From Lentinula raphanica (Eukaryota > Basidiomycota > Agaricomycetes > Agaricales > Omphalotaceae), in the NCBI GenBank assembly GCA_027919835.1, contig JANVFP010000017.1:310001-374000 (forward strand): 64,000 bases of DNA, given 5' to 3'. Positions 11,666 through 23,025 of the stretch are shown here, in pieces. The translations under genes were made by a program, and so were the position numbers. The first letter of the stretch is position 1. Every line of letters begins with the position of its first letter. Under the pieces are notes generated by a model. The model made no database searches. It was not told the DNA's origin and saw only the letters and a program-made list of their open reading frames with translations.

Positions 11666-12873
11666 GCACCCATAAGCGCCCAAAACTCATTGTTATAAGT
11701 GTGTTGTAGTATAACAATGAGTGTGTTATGTATATCAAGTAACATTATTCCGACTTTTTGACTGTTAAGTGTGTTAAGTATAGTGACTGATAACACTGTT
11801 TTGAGTATTTTCATTGCCAACTGTGTTAAGTATGATACATATAAGTACTGTTCCGAGTTTTAGTGTGTTAAATGTGATGAGTACTAAGTATACTGAACAT
11901 ATTGAGTGATATAAATTGTTCTGAGTTTTTAAGGGTACTAGGTGTGCTAAAAATACCATGTACATTACATTTACTCAATGTTGTCAGTTTGGTAGGATTC
12001 TTGAGTGATATAAGTGATTGAGGGTACTAGGGATGCTATAAATAGTATATACATAATATATACTAACTATTGATAAGATTTGGAATGATGTTGTTTTTCA
12101 ATTGTGTCGTGTAAATTTTTTTATTTTGCATTTTCAGGGCCAATGAGGCACCCCTAAATTTTTTGAGTATTTTTTATGATTTTTTCAGATTTTTTGCTAC
12201 CAGATGAGATTAAGTTCTATTTTTAGCCCAATGAGGGTACTAGGATGCTAAATATAGCATATACATTATATATACTGACTATATAGTGGATTTGGTATGA
12301 TTTGGAGTAACAAAAATTTTTACACTTGTCGCGTATTTTTTTTTATTTTGCATTTTCAGGGCCAACAAGGCACCCCTGAATTTTTTGACTATTTTTAGGA
12401 TTTTTTTCAGATTTTTTGCTACAAGATGACATCATCATCAAAAATTTCCTTTTTTGGTAATTTTCGGATGCCTGGATCTGCAATAGGCTATATACCATCC
12501 CTACATATTTTTAGCATTTTTAGTGATTTTTTTGGCTATTTTTAGCACCTAGATAGATCCTACAGCATTTTTTACCATATAAGGCTATTTTGTTTACATA
12601 CCCCGATTTGACCTAATTAGGTTTTTTTGGGTTTTTTTGAATTTTTATAGTTTATCAGGATTTTTTACAAATGTACCGCTTATTTAATATCTGGATAATT
12701 ATTAATTACCCAAAACAGTAAATATAGGTCAGATGTGACAGGTGGTGACAGGCATGCCCACCCCCCGGAGCCATTTCCGGAGCCCCCTCTGTGTCGTCAC
12801 AACTATTTTCAAAAGCTCCTGGATAACTCATCAGGTCTTTTTACAAAAGCTTCACAGTATCCTGTGTTTTCCT

Positions 12874-14215
12874 TCGTCTGTTCGACGTTCAACCATGCAG
12901 AAGGTCTAATCGGCACGAAAAGCCGAACTCGCGATCAAAGACGCGATCACGTTGTCACCGGTCCGCTTTTTCCAGTTTCTCTTCGTTCTCAACGACGAAC
13001 AACGAACGAGACTCCTTCACGCATTCTCACTTCGAACTCTCAAACACAACTCCCTATAAAACTGCTGCCATACACTCTGTACAGTATCAGTGGCCGAATG
13101 AGTTCTTCTATCAGGACAAACGAAGGAAGGTTATGGAACAAGAAGCTGGATACTATCCTGAGGAAGTTTGGGAGGGAAGGACGTGGCCAGGGAAGGACAT
13201 TATCGCTTCTCGAGGTATGATACTACTACTATCTATACTCAGACTCTATGAAGACAATGATTCCTCTTAGAGTTTGTAATAGAGACTCGTCGTTCTTGCA
13301 ACTTCCTTGCGTTCTTATTACCGGACAAGGGAGACTCAGATTTCGTTCATTCGTTCAACAGGGACTAGATTCTATTGGAACAGGTGAGATATGCATCGAG
13401 ACTTTCTTGCCTTCTAATGCTCTCATCTTCCTTTCTTGTCCACCAGAACTTTCCCTCGTCATTCGCATCCTTCCCTCACAATCCATCCATCGTCTTTCCC
13501 ATAGACACGTTTCATGGCAATCTCAACTCCGCCCACCCACCACATCGATCCCCTTATCCCGCCAGCCTTCCCTCCAGCTCTCTATCTGAATGAATGTCCG
13601 GATATAGATGTTGCTTCTCTCGTGGGAACGACACTGAGGCGTTTGAAGGGTGACAAGGGGTGAACGGGTGGGATAGAGTAGGTGGATTATACGAAGAACG
13701 GTGTGAATGAAGCACGAAGAAAGGAATTCGATGGCACCCTACAGTCGTCACGCACAATCATTTGCTCAGCGTGTTCCACCGCGGTCGTCACCTGCGCCAA
13801 GGAATTCCCGACGTTCAACTCCACCACATAAACTCGAATTGCAGTCACAATGGGAAAACACGTTTTGCCTACCTGTGAGTGCGAGCGAAGTAGGGCTTGT
13901 TTTCGCCTTTCAATGGTGAGTGATATCAATTTCTGACCTTCTGGATTCGCAGGGCTCATTCGAGTTATCAGGGGTTTTCTCAAGTTTTCATTGATCTCAT
14001 GCATGTTCTACATATCCGCGGACGAATGTCTAGGAGGCTCATAGGGATTCGAAGAAGGCTTAGTTAGCGTGGACAATTATCCCACTGATAGGAAGATTGA
14101 TAGGTAACTGTCGTAAGTGTCTTGATCTACATTCTTGTGTTCCTTTGTGACGAGTTTCACAGTCTACGGCACAACTGCCCTATGACCAATCAGTGCCTTT
14201 GCGGTTCCAAAGGTA
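12874..14215 (+). pseudogene. Degenerate gene-like region
   Basis: Moderate GC with short open frames on both strands and apparent splice sites but no recognisable domain. A block near 14073-14110 (GACAATTATCCCACTGATA) recurs at 16709-16745 (GACAATTATCCCGCTGATA) and more weakly near 17900, suggesting tandem copies of an unknown gene; the copies are now split by the element at 14216-16584. Confidence 0.3.
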
Positions 14216-16584
14216 GCGTGAACGAGTGTGAGCAAATTACCTTACCTTTGCTACCTTCGCTACCTTGACTCACCAAAAATTATGTGATACCTACCTTGAC
14301 TACCTTTTCCCACACCCTGGCAAATTACCTTGTAGCTTGATATTCCTTGGGTGCAGTAACACACATTCAGGACAAGACTCATACTGGTTCTACTGCATGT
14401 AACATTGCTCATTACTCAGTCAAATTCATACCTGCTCTGATGTCAGACTTTTCAGTGGCCAATCTCACAATTGTGAACAAATATATTGATAATTATGAGA
14501 TCACAAGAGGTAACCTAAGTACAGTACAACTACAGCTACTGGTTATATATATACTAATCAATAAATCTATCACTGCTTCTGCTATCCATTGACTGCTTCT
14601 TCCAGCAATTTATTGGTCCTTTTGGTTCTCTTCATTATATCAGCACTAAATTTTGTTGTTTCTCTTGATGTTGTTGGAGTAAACATTAGATTCTGGTCTG
14701 TTAGCTAAGAGCCTGAGCAACCAGCATCAGCAAAACCTGGGTTTTGCCTTCCAGCATTCCCAGCAGTATATTGTGCTTGACAGTGCTGGACAGCATTGAA
14801 TAGGTTTACCTATACAATTTTCCATGATCATGGAACTGTGAGAATCTGCATTACTGTTGTGAATGACTCATCAGATATGAATGTCCATAATGATATATCA
14901 TATCTCTATTAGGTCTAAGACCAGTCTATTGTTGTTCAAGCCTTTGGACCAAACCAGGGATGCCATACTAAATTGAGTCCTCACTTTCAGCTCCAATTAC
15001 TTCATGAGTTTTGATGTTCATTTGCTGAGCCTTCAGTGTCTTTCTGGGCATTCTTCTGAAATTATATCTCTTTAAAATTGGAGTACATAAGTATCTTGCA
15101 CAGTATTTTTTTTTGCAGGCACATATAGTGATATTAGATTTGGACAGATATATGGACATATCTTGTGTATTGGAATATCTAAACATTTGGTATTCTGGCT
15201 GTATACAGACTAGAGGAAGTGGTAGCTGATTTGCTTCTGTCTGGATAGCCCAGTGAAGGTATCAGGCCCCAGAGTGGTTTGGAACTTGAGTTATATAGTA
15301 CCAGTGATGAATTTTTCCATATATGTATTCAAGCTCCAGCTATTGTAGAATTCCCCTCAGAATGCTTCATTGTTCTGAGGGTACATCTATGTCTTCCTCT
15401 ACTTATTTTATATATTCATACTTACATCTACCGGTAGTTATTGTGTACTCACTTAGGCTACATATAACAGAATGCCACAGTAGGTCCAGCTGAATGTAAT
15501 GTGGACACGAATAATAATTGCAAAGTGGTTACTTAGCTCAGGGATTCCCTCAAGTGACATGAGAAGTCATAGATTCGAAGGAAAAAGTTACTTTACATCA
15601 GACATGATCACTAGCAAAATGAAGTCATCTGCAGACAATCTAAGAGTAAGTATGATATATCAATAGCATATAATGTTGAGCAGGAACATCAGGAAAAATG
15701 TTTCTGGCTCTGAAGTCTTCTGAGACACCCCCCAAAGCCTGGAGACACCAGAGATTTTGAAAGCACTTTGAGTTTCTCTAGGCATCCTCAAAGTGCTTTC
15801 AGATTCTCTGGAGCACTTCAAAGATCTCAGGGCTTTTGGGGGGTGTCTCTAGAGTCTTTGGAGCTGAGGTATTTTTCCTGATGAAGGGATCAAAGACAAG
15901 TGTCAGTTGACAATGAGTGCTCTGCTGCACAAAAGAATTCTTCATCATTCTAAGGTTGTTGTGCATTCATGTACTAATGAAAATAACAAAACATATTCTT
16001 TATATGAATATGTATAAGAATTATGAATATATTCTCAAGCATAATGATTCTAAAGACTCCTATTATAACTACTTACCTTTGTGACTTTTGTCTATTCCTG
16101 AATATAATATAAACATTAATTTCAGATAGACTTTCATAATGCTTATTTTTGTCTACATTTCTGCAATTATCACAGACATTCTCTTCAGATATTCTCAAAG
16201 ACTTTTATCATAATTGTTTTTGTCTACATGCTTTATAATCATCATAGGCTGGAATTATTATAGTAGGTTCTGTGGTGTAATTTGAGTAAAATGTGGTGCT
16301 GGAATAGTATAATAGCAGAGAAGATGTAAAATATAGTGGAACATGACTGAGAAGATAAGATAGTGGCAGTTGGAAAGAAACAGGAGTAATGCAAATTGCA
16401 AAATAATAGTGCTAATATTGTTTCGAGCTCCACTACCTTGGCCTAACCTTAGCTGGACCTTGGCTGAAACTCCGCTACCTTGGCCGGACCTTGGCCAAAC
16501 CTTGGAAGTACACACCCAAGGTAATTTAGTAAGGCCAAGGTAAGGCCAGGTACGGTAAGGTAATTTGGTAGCCACCGTTCACAC
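14216..16584. mobile_element. Non-autonomous TIR element with 3-bp duplication (2369 bp)
   Basis: Left end GCGTGAACGAGTGTGAGCAA and right end (inward) GTGTGAACGGTGGCTACCAA both continue ATTACCTTACC. The flanks are GTA at 14213-14215 and GTA at 16585-16587, consistent with a 3-bp target duplication. Subterminal regions are rich in TACCTTG/CAAGGTA motifs. The AT-rich interior has no convincing coding frame and contains a nested MITE at 15687-15883. The superfamily is uncertain. Confidence 0.7.
15687..15883. mobile_element. CATCAGGAAAAA MITE (197 bp)
   Basis: Starts CATCAGGAAAAAT, ends ATTTTTCCTGATG, flanked by AA on both sides. The interior is an imperfect palindrome with GAGACACCCCCCAAA and its complement, plus AAAGCACTTTGAG. 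Same subfamily as 59478-59684 in inverted orientation. Confidence 0.85.
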
Positions 16585-16587
16585 GTA

Positions 16588-18289
16588 AGCCTCTTTCGTA
16601 CTACTTCAACATTGTCAAGTTGTAGATCCTTCGTACACGGTCCGAACACGGTCTGTCTTTGAAACTTGAGTCAGGGATTTTTGGTAGACAGCAAAGAGGG
16701 ATTGGTTAGCATGGACAATTATCCCGCTGATAAGAAGATTGAGCTGAGTAAGTGTCTTGATTTACACAGTTGTGGTCGTCGTGACCACCTTTTCAGTTTA
16801 CACCTCGAATCCCTCCCTATCACTTTGGTTCCATCATGCGGAATGGTCAAATGCAATTGGGATAAATGAAAGATTCTTGTGGAGGGGATCATGGAAAGGG
16901 ATTGTGTTGAGAGGAGAGCGGGTGTGGTAATGGGTAGCGGGAAAGATGTTGAGAGAGGGTCAGGGGAGGACAAATTACAGACGCATTGGCTAGCCTCTCA
17001 ACTGCCCTGCTCCTTGAAGCTGCATGGGTCTCGACCATGTGTGAATGGCCACAGGCTCAGACTGAACCTGGGACCGGAGTTGTTATCAAAATTCTGAATG
17101 ATGTCAATGAGGCAGAGGACCAGATCCCTCGTAGAAAAACGGAAAGGATCAGTAAAAAGGTAACGTCAAAAGCTCTTGCCCCTCGATCAACCGTTCTCAC
17201 ATCTTTCTTCAATTTCTTTGCCATGACCTTCTCCCTTCCCTTCGTTCTCCCCTTCCAAGTTCCCACCCCTCTGTTCCCTCAGCCTTCTTCCCACTCCTCA
17301 ATGCATCCTGGAGTCCCCTTCATCACCTCTCATCAACTCATGCATCATCACCCACACTTCGCCCCTCCCCACCAGACAACATACCGAACCTCTGAGTAAG
17401 TTATAGAGAGATCATTGATTGGTATCATGTGCAATGGCAGGAGGAGGGGTGTTGAGGGAAGGAGGGACAAAAATTGAGGCAGGAAGACAAAAGGAGGGAG
17501 CGAAGAAGACATCAGCCGATTTCACTCAGTACTCTCATGCAGTACTCTCACGCACATACTACCAGTGCCCGAGTCCACCACGTCCACCATCCGGCCATTT
17601 ATGAATGAACATCTGCTCACCTCAAAGCATTTACCACATCATCGCAAGTTGGACTTTGGTAACTGGTCATACCTTCACCTTGATTCTTGAACCCAACGAA
17701 CGATATCGCCGAAACTTTGTCTGCGTGTACTGGTCCATGACTGGCCCCAGTCAGATCTCAACACTTTCAACACCCAAGCACACCTTGAAGGTGCTTTTGT
17801 GAACCTTGATGATTGGATGGACTGTTTTTGCAGGAAAAACGAAAGGATTCAAGATTCACAGGAATCCTAGATATTCATAAAGAGTATGATACACCTGATA
17901 GGGTCAAATTCTAAGCTGAGTAAGTATCTTATACCAGTCTTACTTTTCAGAACGCAGACTCTTCTGTGACAGATAGGTTTTGCATCTTGCTCAATGGGAT
18001 TGGGATATGATATTTGAAGTGTGGGGTGGAAGAGCAGATTCTTCAATGATTTGGAAAATGGAGTGCAACGTGCACTCTAGGATTCTGCCTCCACATCTCA
18101 CCTCCTCACCTCTATCCTTTATCTTTCCGCAACAGGCTTCCCCCTTCTCCCTACTCCCTTCTCTCTCCCTTCACCTTGTCCTCGCTCTTGAACACATTCA
18201 GGCCATGACTTCTTTCTTTCACACCTACTATTCCTCTTCCTCCTCTTCCCACCAGAACGAAAACATGAATATATCAAGGCAATACGATA
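16588..18289 (+). pseudogene. Second and third degenerate duplicated copies
   Basis: Contains the repeat of the 14.07-kb block at 16709 and a weaker copy near 17900 (CTGAGTAAGT context). An exon-like stretch at about 17020-17160 is followed by a GTAACG donor-like site. Proline-rich tracts occur near 17230-17390 and 18090-18180. No domain is recognised and no long frame is intact. Confidence 0.25.
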
Positions 18290-18293
18290 ACAC

Positions 18294-18501
18294 TTGTAGA
18301 ACAGTGCTTTTGAGAAATATGGGCAATCAGTGGAATTTCTGGTTCAACAGGGTGCAGAGATCAATATTTAGAGTGGGCATTATGGCACTGCACTTCAAGC
18401 AGCAGCAGATAATGGCTACAAAGATATTGCCAAACTTCTGCTTCAACAGGGTGCAGAGATTGATACTTAGAGTGGAAATTATGCCAGCAGTGTACCTTAT
18501 G
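18294..18501 (+). pseudogene. Ankyrin-repeat relic with TAG stops
   Basis: One frame reads KYGQSVEFLVQQGAEINI, stop, SGHYGTALQAAADNGYKDIA, KLLLQQGAEIDT, stop, SGNYASS. Both stops are TAG where the repeat predicts Gln (CAG), consistent with C-to-T change. The register matches the 33-residue repeats of the NACHT-ankyrin genes at 23.0 and 47.7 kb. It is cut by a MITE at 18502; after the MITE the frame continues briefly (VVAA, then stop). Confidence 0.7.
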
Positions 18502-18726
18502 CATCAGCAAAACTGACCTGGTGCCTAGGCTGCCCAGAGATACCCCCCAAAACTTCAGCAGCTTAAAAACTTTGAATTTGCCTGAAAAAGCCTGAGCAAG
18601 CCTGAGTTTGCCTGGAAAAGCCTGGGCAAGCCTGAGTTTGCCTCAGATTTCTTTGGGTGCTTTGGGAGAGCCTAGGTTTTGGGGGGTATCTCTGGGTTAC
18701 CTGGGCCAAGGGTACTTTTCCTGATG
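18502..18726. mobile_element. CATCAGCAAAA-type MITE (225 bp)
   Basis: Starts CATCAGCAAAACTGACCTGG, ends TACTTTTCCTGATG, flanked by TG/TG. The interior has GATACCCCCCAAAA and its complement plus tandem GCCTGA/GCCTGG units. Nearly identical to 35904-36127. Inserted in the ankyrin relic. Confidence 0.85.
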
Positions 18727-18947
18727 TGTAGTGGCAGCATAGATTCACTTGAGTTGCAACTCAAGTTGCTTACTAAGTTGACTCAACTTGAACCATCTTG
18801 AGTTTGACTGTTTTTTAATATCAAATTATAGGAAGAGCATTATCAAGCAGAGTCTGCATGTAAGCTATTGTAAATATTAGTAGCTAAGCAACTTGTGTAA
18901 TGAATCCAGATATTTTCATTTACTCTCTATGATTGACTCTATATTAG
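18727..18947. repeat. CTTGAGT/ACTCAAG inverted-motif stretch
   Basis: Short inverted motifs (CACTTGAGTTGCAACTCAAG, GTTGACTCAAC) cluster at 18747-18810, as they do at 36935-37045. The remainder is AT-rich with no gene. Confidence 0.45.
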
Positions 18948-19522
18948 CACTTCAGGCAACCCCCCCCCTTCCCCCCTCCCCCCCCCCCAACCAGGTCTTC
19001 TTAGGATAATTATTAAATGTCAGTATTCATACCTAAGAGCCCCCTAAGTATCATGTGTTACACTCTTGAACACACTTATACACTTAACAACCAGAAACTT
19101 GCATATAACATTCTTTAACATACTCAACACACTACATCATTACATGCAATACTTAAATGTCTACTTAACATCGATTCAAATAGTTAGAGCAGTATTATCA
19201 CTGATTACACTTGTTACACTCAAAATATTTCATCAATCAGTATAACACACCTTCAATACAACATTGTTATACAATGATAGGCATATAGTAATGATTTTTG
19301 GGCACTTATGGGCACTCATTTTAGGTCTTCAACTCAAAATTCTTGAATATCACATCCTATAATTTTTGTATAGATTTTATACTGTGTCAGGATGGTGTTC
19401 ATATCATGCTCCTCAGGATTTGAATCCAAGAACACAGAAATATATTTTCTAGGGTAGGCTATATAGTGATCTTTTGTGATGTGACAATTAGTATTTGGAT
19501 AAATTACACTGCATATATCCAT
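18948..19522. mobile_element. Half of a CACTTC-type palindromic element (A3)
   Basis: Begins CACTTCAGGCA followed by a C-rich run (about 18958-18992) and ACCAGGTCTTCTTAGG. The body resembles the inner arm of the 32.5- and 59.9-kb elements and includes the TTTTGGGCACTTATGGGCAC boundary. It stops at the loop side of the 67-codon frame; the second arm is missing. No GGTAGCTACC motifs remain, so the outer-arm type differs from A1 and A2. Confidence 0.65.
19334..19522 (-). CDS. 67-codon core frame homologue (A3)
   Basis: Reads MDICSVIYPNTNCHITKDHY, then NTILTQYKIYTKIIGCDIQE and a stop five codons earlier than homologues. It aligns without gaps to the other core frames. No domain is recognised. 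It is conserved among elements with different termini, but whether it is expressed is unknown. Confidence 0.35.
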   Translation of the reverse strand: MDICSVIYPNTNCHITKDHYIAYPRKYISVFLDSNPEEHDMNTILTQYKIYTKIIGCDIQEF

Positions 19523-19829
19523 GTTTTGCTGCTTTTTCCTTTTCTCTTCATACCACTACTAACATCCTCAGAACATCCTCATTATGGTTGATGAACCACC
19601 CCACCTTACCCACATATATCCATGATATCAGGAACTCAATTCACAACTTGAATTTGATCCTTCTTATTGCTGTTTCTTGCTGCTCACTAGGCCATATCAA
19701 AGATGTATGTTTTCTAGTTTTCAGCTTGTAGTCATTTCTGTCTCACATTTTTCTTAAACAGGTTTGGAAGGGAAGTGTAAAAGGAAGAGAGGGAGGACAT
19801 TACTAAGGAGAGATAGAAGGGGTTTTTAC

Positions 19830-22668
19830 ATACAGACAGTGGACAAGTGGGCTTTGTCAGAAGGGTCTTATGCCAAAAGATTGCCTAGGGTACATGAGTT
19901 GGAAACTGTTCACCAATAAGCTTACCTTGAATTTCTTCATCACAAGAATGAGGCCTTCCGAGCATACCTAGCTTATGAGGCCTGGGTCATGATTCAGCAT
20001 GATGCCGATATCAAAACTTTACACTCTGATAATGGCGGGGAGTACACTGGTAAAGAATTCATTGTACATTTCAAAGATCATGGGACACAACAAAAACTTA
20101 CCATGCATGATACACCTGAACACAATGGTGTAGTGGAGCGGTACAACCATATGGTCCTTGAAAAAGTCCGTGTAATGCTCCATGCCAGTGGCCTCCCTAG
20201 AGCCCTTTTGGCTGAAGCTGTTTGTCATGCTGTATGGGTCTTGAAATGCACCCCTACCAGAGCCTTGAACAGAATGACTCCATTGGAAGCAGCGACCAGG
20301 AAGAAGCCCGACTTGCGAGGTCTTTGTGAGTGGGGTGATAAGGTGTAGGTACAGGTAGAAGGAGGTGATAAGTTCGGTGGAAGGGTGAAGGAAGGCTGTT
20401 GGATTGGGGTTAGCAATGCGAGCGAGGGTGACAAATCTTATCAAATTTACTGGCTGGATACACACAGGGTTAGTCCAGAGCATAGTGTCTACAGCAATAA
20501 GACGTCAGTGGAAATTGTTCGCATCGAGGGGGAGAATTGGGATATTGACTTACCAATTCCCTCTGCAACCTCAAATACCTCTGAAAATCCATCTGCTTCT
20601 CTGCCACTTGTTCCTACTGCTGAGCCTCAGCGTGATCCCTTGCCACCTCCTACTCGTCATGTTTGTAAGCCTAGCCAATGAGTTCTTGATATACTTGAAG
20701 GCCATGGTCGTTCCTCAGCTCATTCACTTGATCCCAATGTCCCTCTGGGTGTTCAGTTGCCAAATGTACCCAATGTTCCTAATGAGGGGGAGAATGAGGC
20801 TGCTTGGGCAATGGTACTCAAAGATGAAACCTTTCTTACTAAGTATGCCATGGTAGCTGAAACAAGTGAGTTTGAGTCACTCAAACCTCATTCACTTGCA
20901 GAGGCAAAACACCGTCCTGATTGGCCGTTGTGGGAGAAAGCAATTGAAGAAGAGCTGAGGATGTTGAAGAATATGGATACTTGGGAAGTGGTTGAGAAGC
21001 CAAGTGGTGTAAATGTCATTGGTTCCAAGTGGGTCTTTAAAGCAAAGAAGGATGCCACGGGTAACATTGTCTGTTACAAAGCCTGCCTAGTCGCCCAGGG
21101 ATTTTCACAAGTTCTGGGAGTCGATTATTTTGATACATATGCGCCTGTTGCACGTATGGCATCCATTCAAGTGATCCTAGCCATGGCTGCTTACTACGAC
21201 ATGGAGCTCCATCAGATAGATATCAAAGGTGCATATCTGAATGGGAAACTCACCAATGAGGAACAAATTTTTATGTCTCAACCCCCCTGGCTTTCCTGAA
21301 CTTGGCACTTCCTCTGCACATGTTCTTCATCTCAAAAAGACTCTCTATGGCCTGAAGCAAAGTGGTCGCCATTGGTACCAGCAGTTGGTGGAAATTTTGG
21401 TAGAAAAAATGAGATTTATTCAATGTGAGGTGGACCAAGCTGTATTTTTTAGAGGTGAGGGAAAGGAGAAGGTGGTTGTTGCGATTCATGTTGATGATTG
21501 CACCATTGCATCATTGTCATTGACAGCAATCAAACATGTGAAAGAAGAAATAAAGAAGTACATAAAAGTTTCTGACCTGGGAGAATTACACGGGATGTTT
21601 GGCATTGAGGTCCGCCATGACTGAGAACGCTGAATTGTAGCTCTTTCACAGCACTCTTACCTTGACTCCATCATCCAATGCTATAGTCTCAAAGATTTGA
21701 AGCCAGTCTCCATCCTAATCGACCCAAACTTTCACTTTTCATTGGCACACTCTCCTTCATTCACTACTGACATTGCAATGATGCAAAATATCCCTTACCA
21801 TGAAGCAATTGGCTCACTTACATCAGGAAAAATCTATCTAGGCTCAGGTTGCCTGGAGACACCCCCAGAATTCCAGGCAGTTTAAAGTCTTTGAAATAAT
21901 TTTAAGTCAACCTTATGTCTTCAGGCTTACCTGAGTTGCTTTGAAAATCTTTGGAAATCTTTGAGAATCTCTGAGAAGCCTGAGAAGCCTGGGCTTTTGG
22001 GGGGTGTCTCTAGGCTCTCTGGGCTTAAGGTATTTTTCCTAATGTATGTGGGCCATGCTTGGTACTTGTCCAGACATTTCCTTTGCTGTCACCTCTCTTT
22101 CTCGATACACCAAAAATCCAGGAATGGACCATTGGAATGCAGTAAAGAGTGTTTTTTGTTACCGGAAGGGAACAAAGGAATTGTGGTTAACTTATAGTGG
22201 GCAAGACAAGGAACTGATTGGGTATGCTGATGCTGATTGGAATATGGCTGAGGATTGTCATGCCATCTTCAGGTATACATTCATTCTCAATGGCGGCGCT
22301 GTTTTGTGGGCTTCCAAACACCAGGAAATCATCAGTCTATCGACTACTGAATCCAAATACATCACCACTACCCACGCTACCAAAGAAGCACTTTGGCTTT
22401 GTTCCCTCATCACTCAAGTCTTTCATCCTCTTTCTGACCCCATGACAGTCTGCCATTGCACTCACTAAGGATTACCAATACCATGCTTGTACAAAACATA
22501 TCAATATACATTACCATTTCATCTGCTGGGCTATCAATGATGGTTCTATCTGACTTATTTTTTGCCCTACCAACAATATGGTTGCCAATACTATGACCAA
22601 GGCACTCCCCTCTGTCAAGGTCAAACATTTTGCTACTGAGCTCGGACTAAGCTTGCTTTGAGGGGGAG
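19830..22668 (+). pseudogene. Copia (Pseudoviridae-type) retrotransposon pol relic
   Basis: Integrase: LHSDNGGEYTGKEF (catalytic Asp), PEHNGVVERYNHMV (Glu), then the integrase tail. Reverse transcriptase: WEVVEKPSGVNVIGSKWVFK, QIDIKGAYLNG, LYGLKQSGRHW and HVDD in place of the usual YVDD. RNase H: YADADW and ISLSTTESKY. The order integrase-RT-RNase H defines Copia. It is dead: stops interrupt the frame near 19917 (TAA), 20346 (TAG), 20680 (TGA), 21622 (TGA) and 21631 (TGA), with a frameshift at a C-run near 21288. A 224-bp MITE splits the RT/RNase H junction at 21821. Gag, protease and the 5' LTR are absent. Several stops sit where Arg (CGA) or Trp is expected. Confidence 0.88.
21821..22044. 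mobile_element. CATCAGGAAAAA MITE inside Copia pol (224 bp)
   Basis: CATCAGGAAAAAT...TTTTTCCTAATG flanked by TA/TA. Removing it with one TA joins IGSL to MWAMLGTCPDISFAV, the expected Copia motif, so both borders and the 2-bp duplication are secure. Confidence 0.92.
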
Positions 22669-23025
22669 TGTAGAATTTATGGACGACGATACAGACAAAG
22701 TGCTGTTAGTTGCATCATCACTTGCTATGGACACTTACATTCTGGCATCCGATGTACTTGTCGCCGCAGTCTGCTTGATATATTATCCCTTACCAGTCTC
22801 CTATGTACTGGGTGTAGATGGAAGCATTTCATTTGCTTATATTTTGTTCGGACTACATTCTTAGCCCCCAGAGATTGTTCTCCTTTCTGGGGTGAGTTAC
22901 ATTACTTCATTTGTATCCTACATTGTACTGACTATTTGTAGTTACTGAAGTACATTGTTAGGTAGCATGTTCAATGAGAGATTGTTCTCCTCTCTGAGCT
23001 ACTGAAGTACATTGTTAGCTTCTAC
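22669..23025 (+). mobile_element. Copia 3' LTR (357 bp)
   Basis: Starts TGTAGA right after the polypurine tract GAGGGGGAG and ends TCTACA, giving inverted TG...CA ends. It holds a tandem duplication of AGAGATTGTTCTCCT...CTGAAGTACATTGTTAG. No 5' partner lies in the window. Its outer edge supplies the TAG that terminates the adjacent ankyrin frame. Confidence 0.85.

Larger units (their letters stand above)
9779..12866. mobile_element. Palindromic foldback element, family B copy 1 (3088 bp)
   Basis: Flanked by an exact 7-bp target duplication TTTTCCT (9772-9778, 12867-12873). The left end is CAGCTGATACTGTAAAG; the right end reads inward CACAGGATACTGTGAAG. The two arms of about 1.4 kb are nearly identical inverted copies: spurious frames at 10680-10871 and 11774-11965 translate identically over 63 codons, and those at 10825-11082 and 11563-11820 over 85 codons. 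The arms flank a loop of about 280 bp (about 11185-11460) that is not palindromic. Outer arms are AT-rich with GC-rich subterminal blocks (GGCTCCGGAAATGGCTCCGG). There is no transposase, so it is non-autonomous. Arm identity suggests recent formation or gene conversion. Confidence 0.9.
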
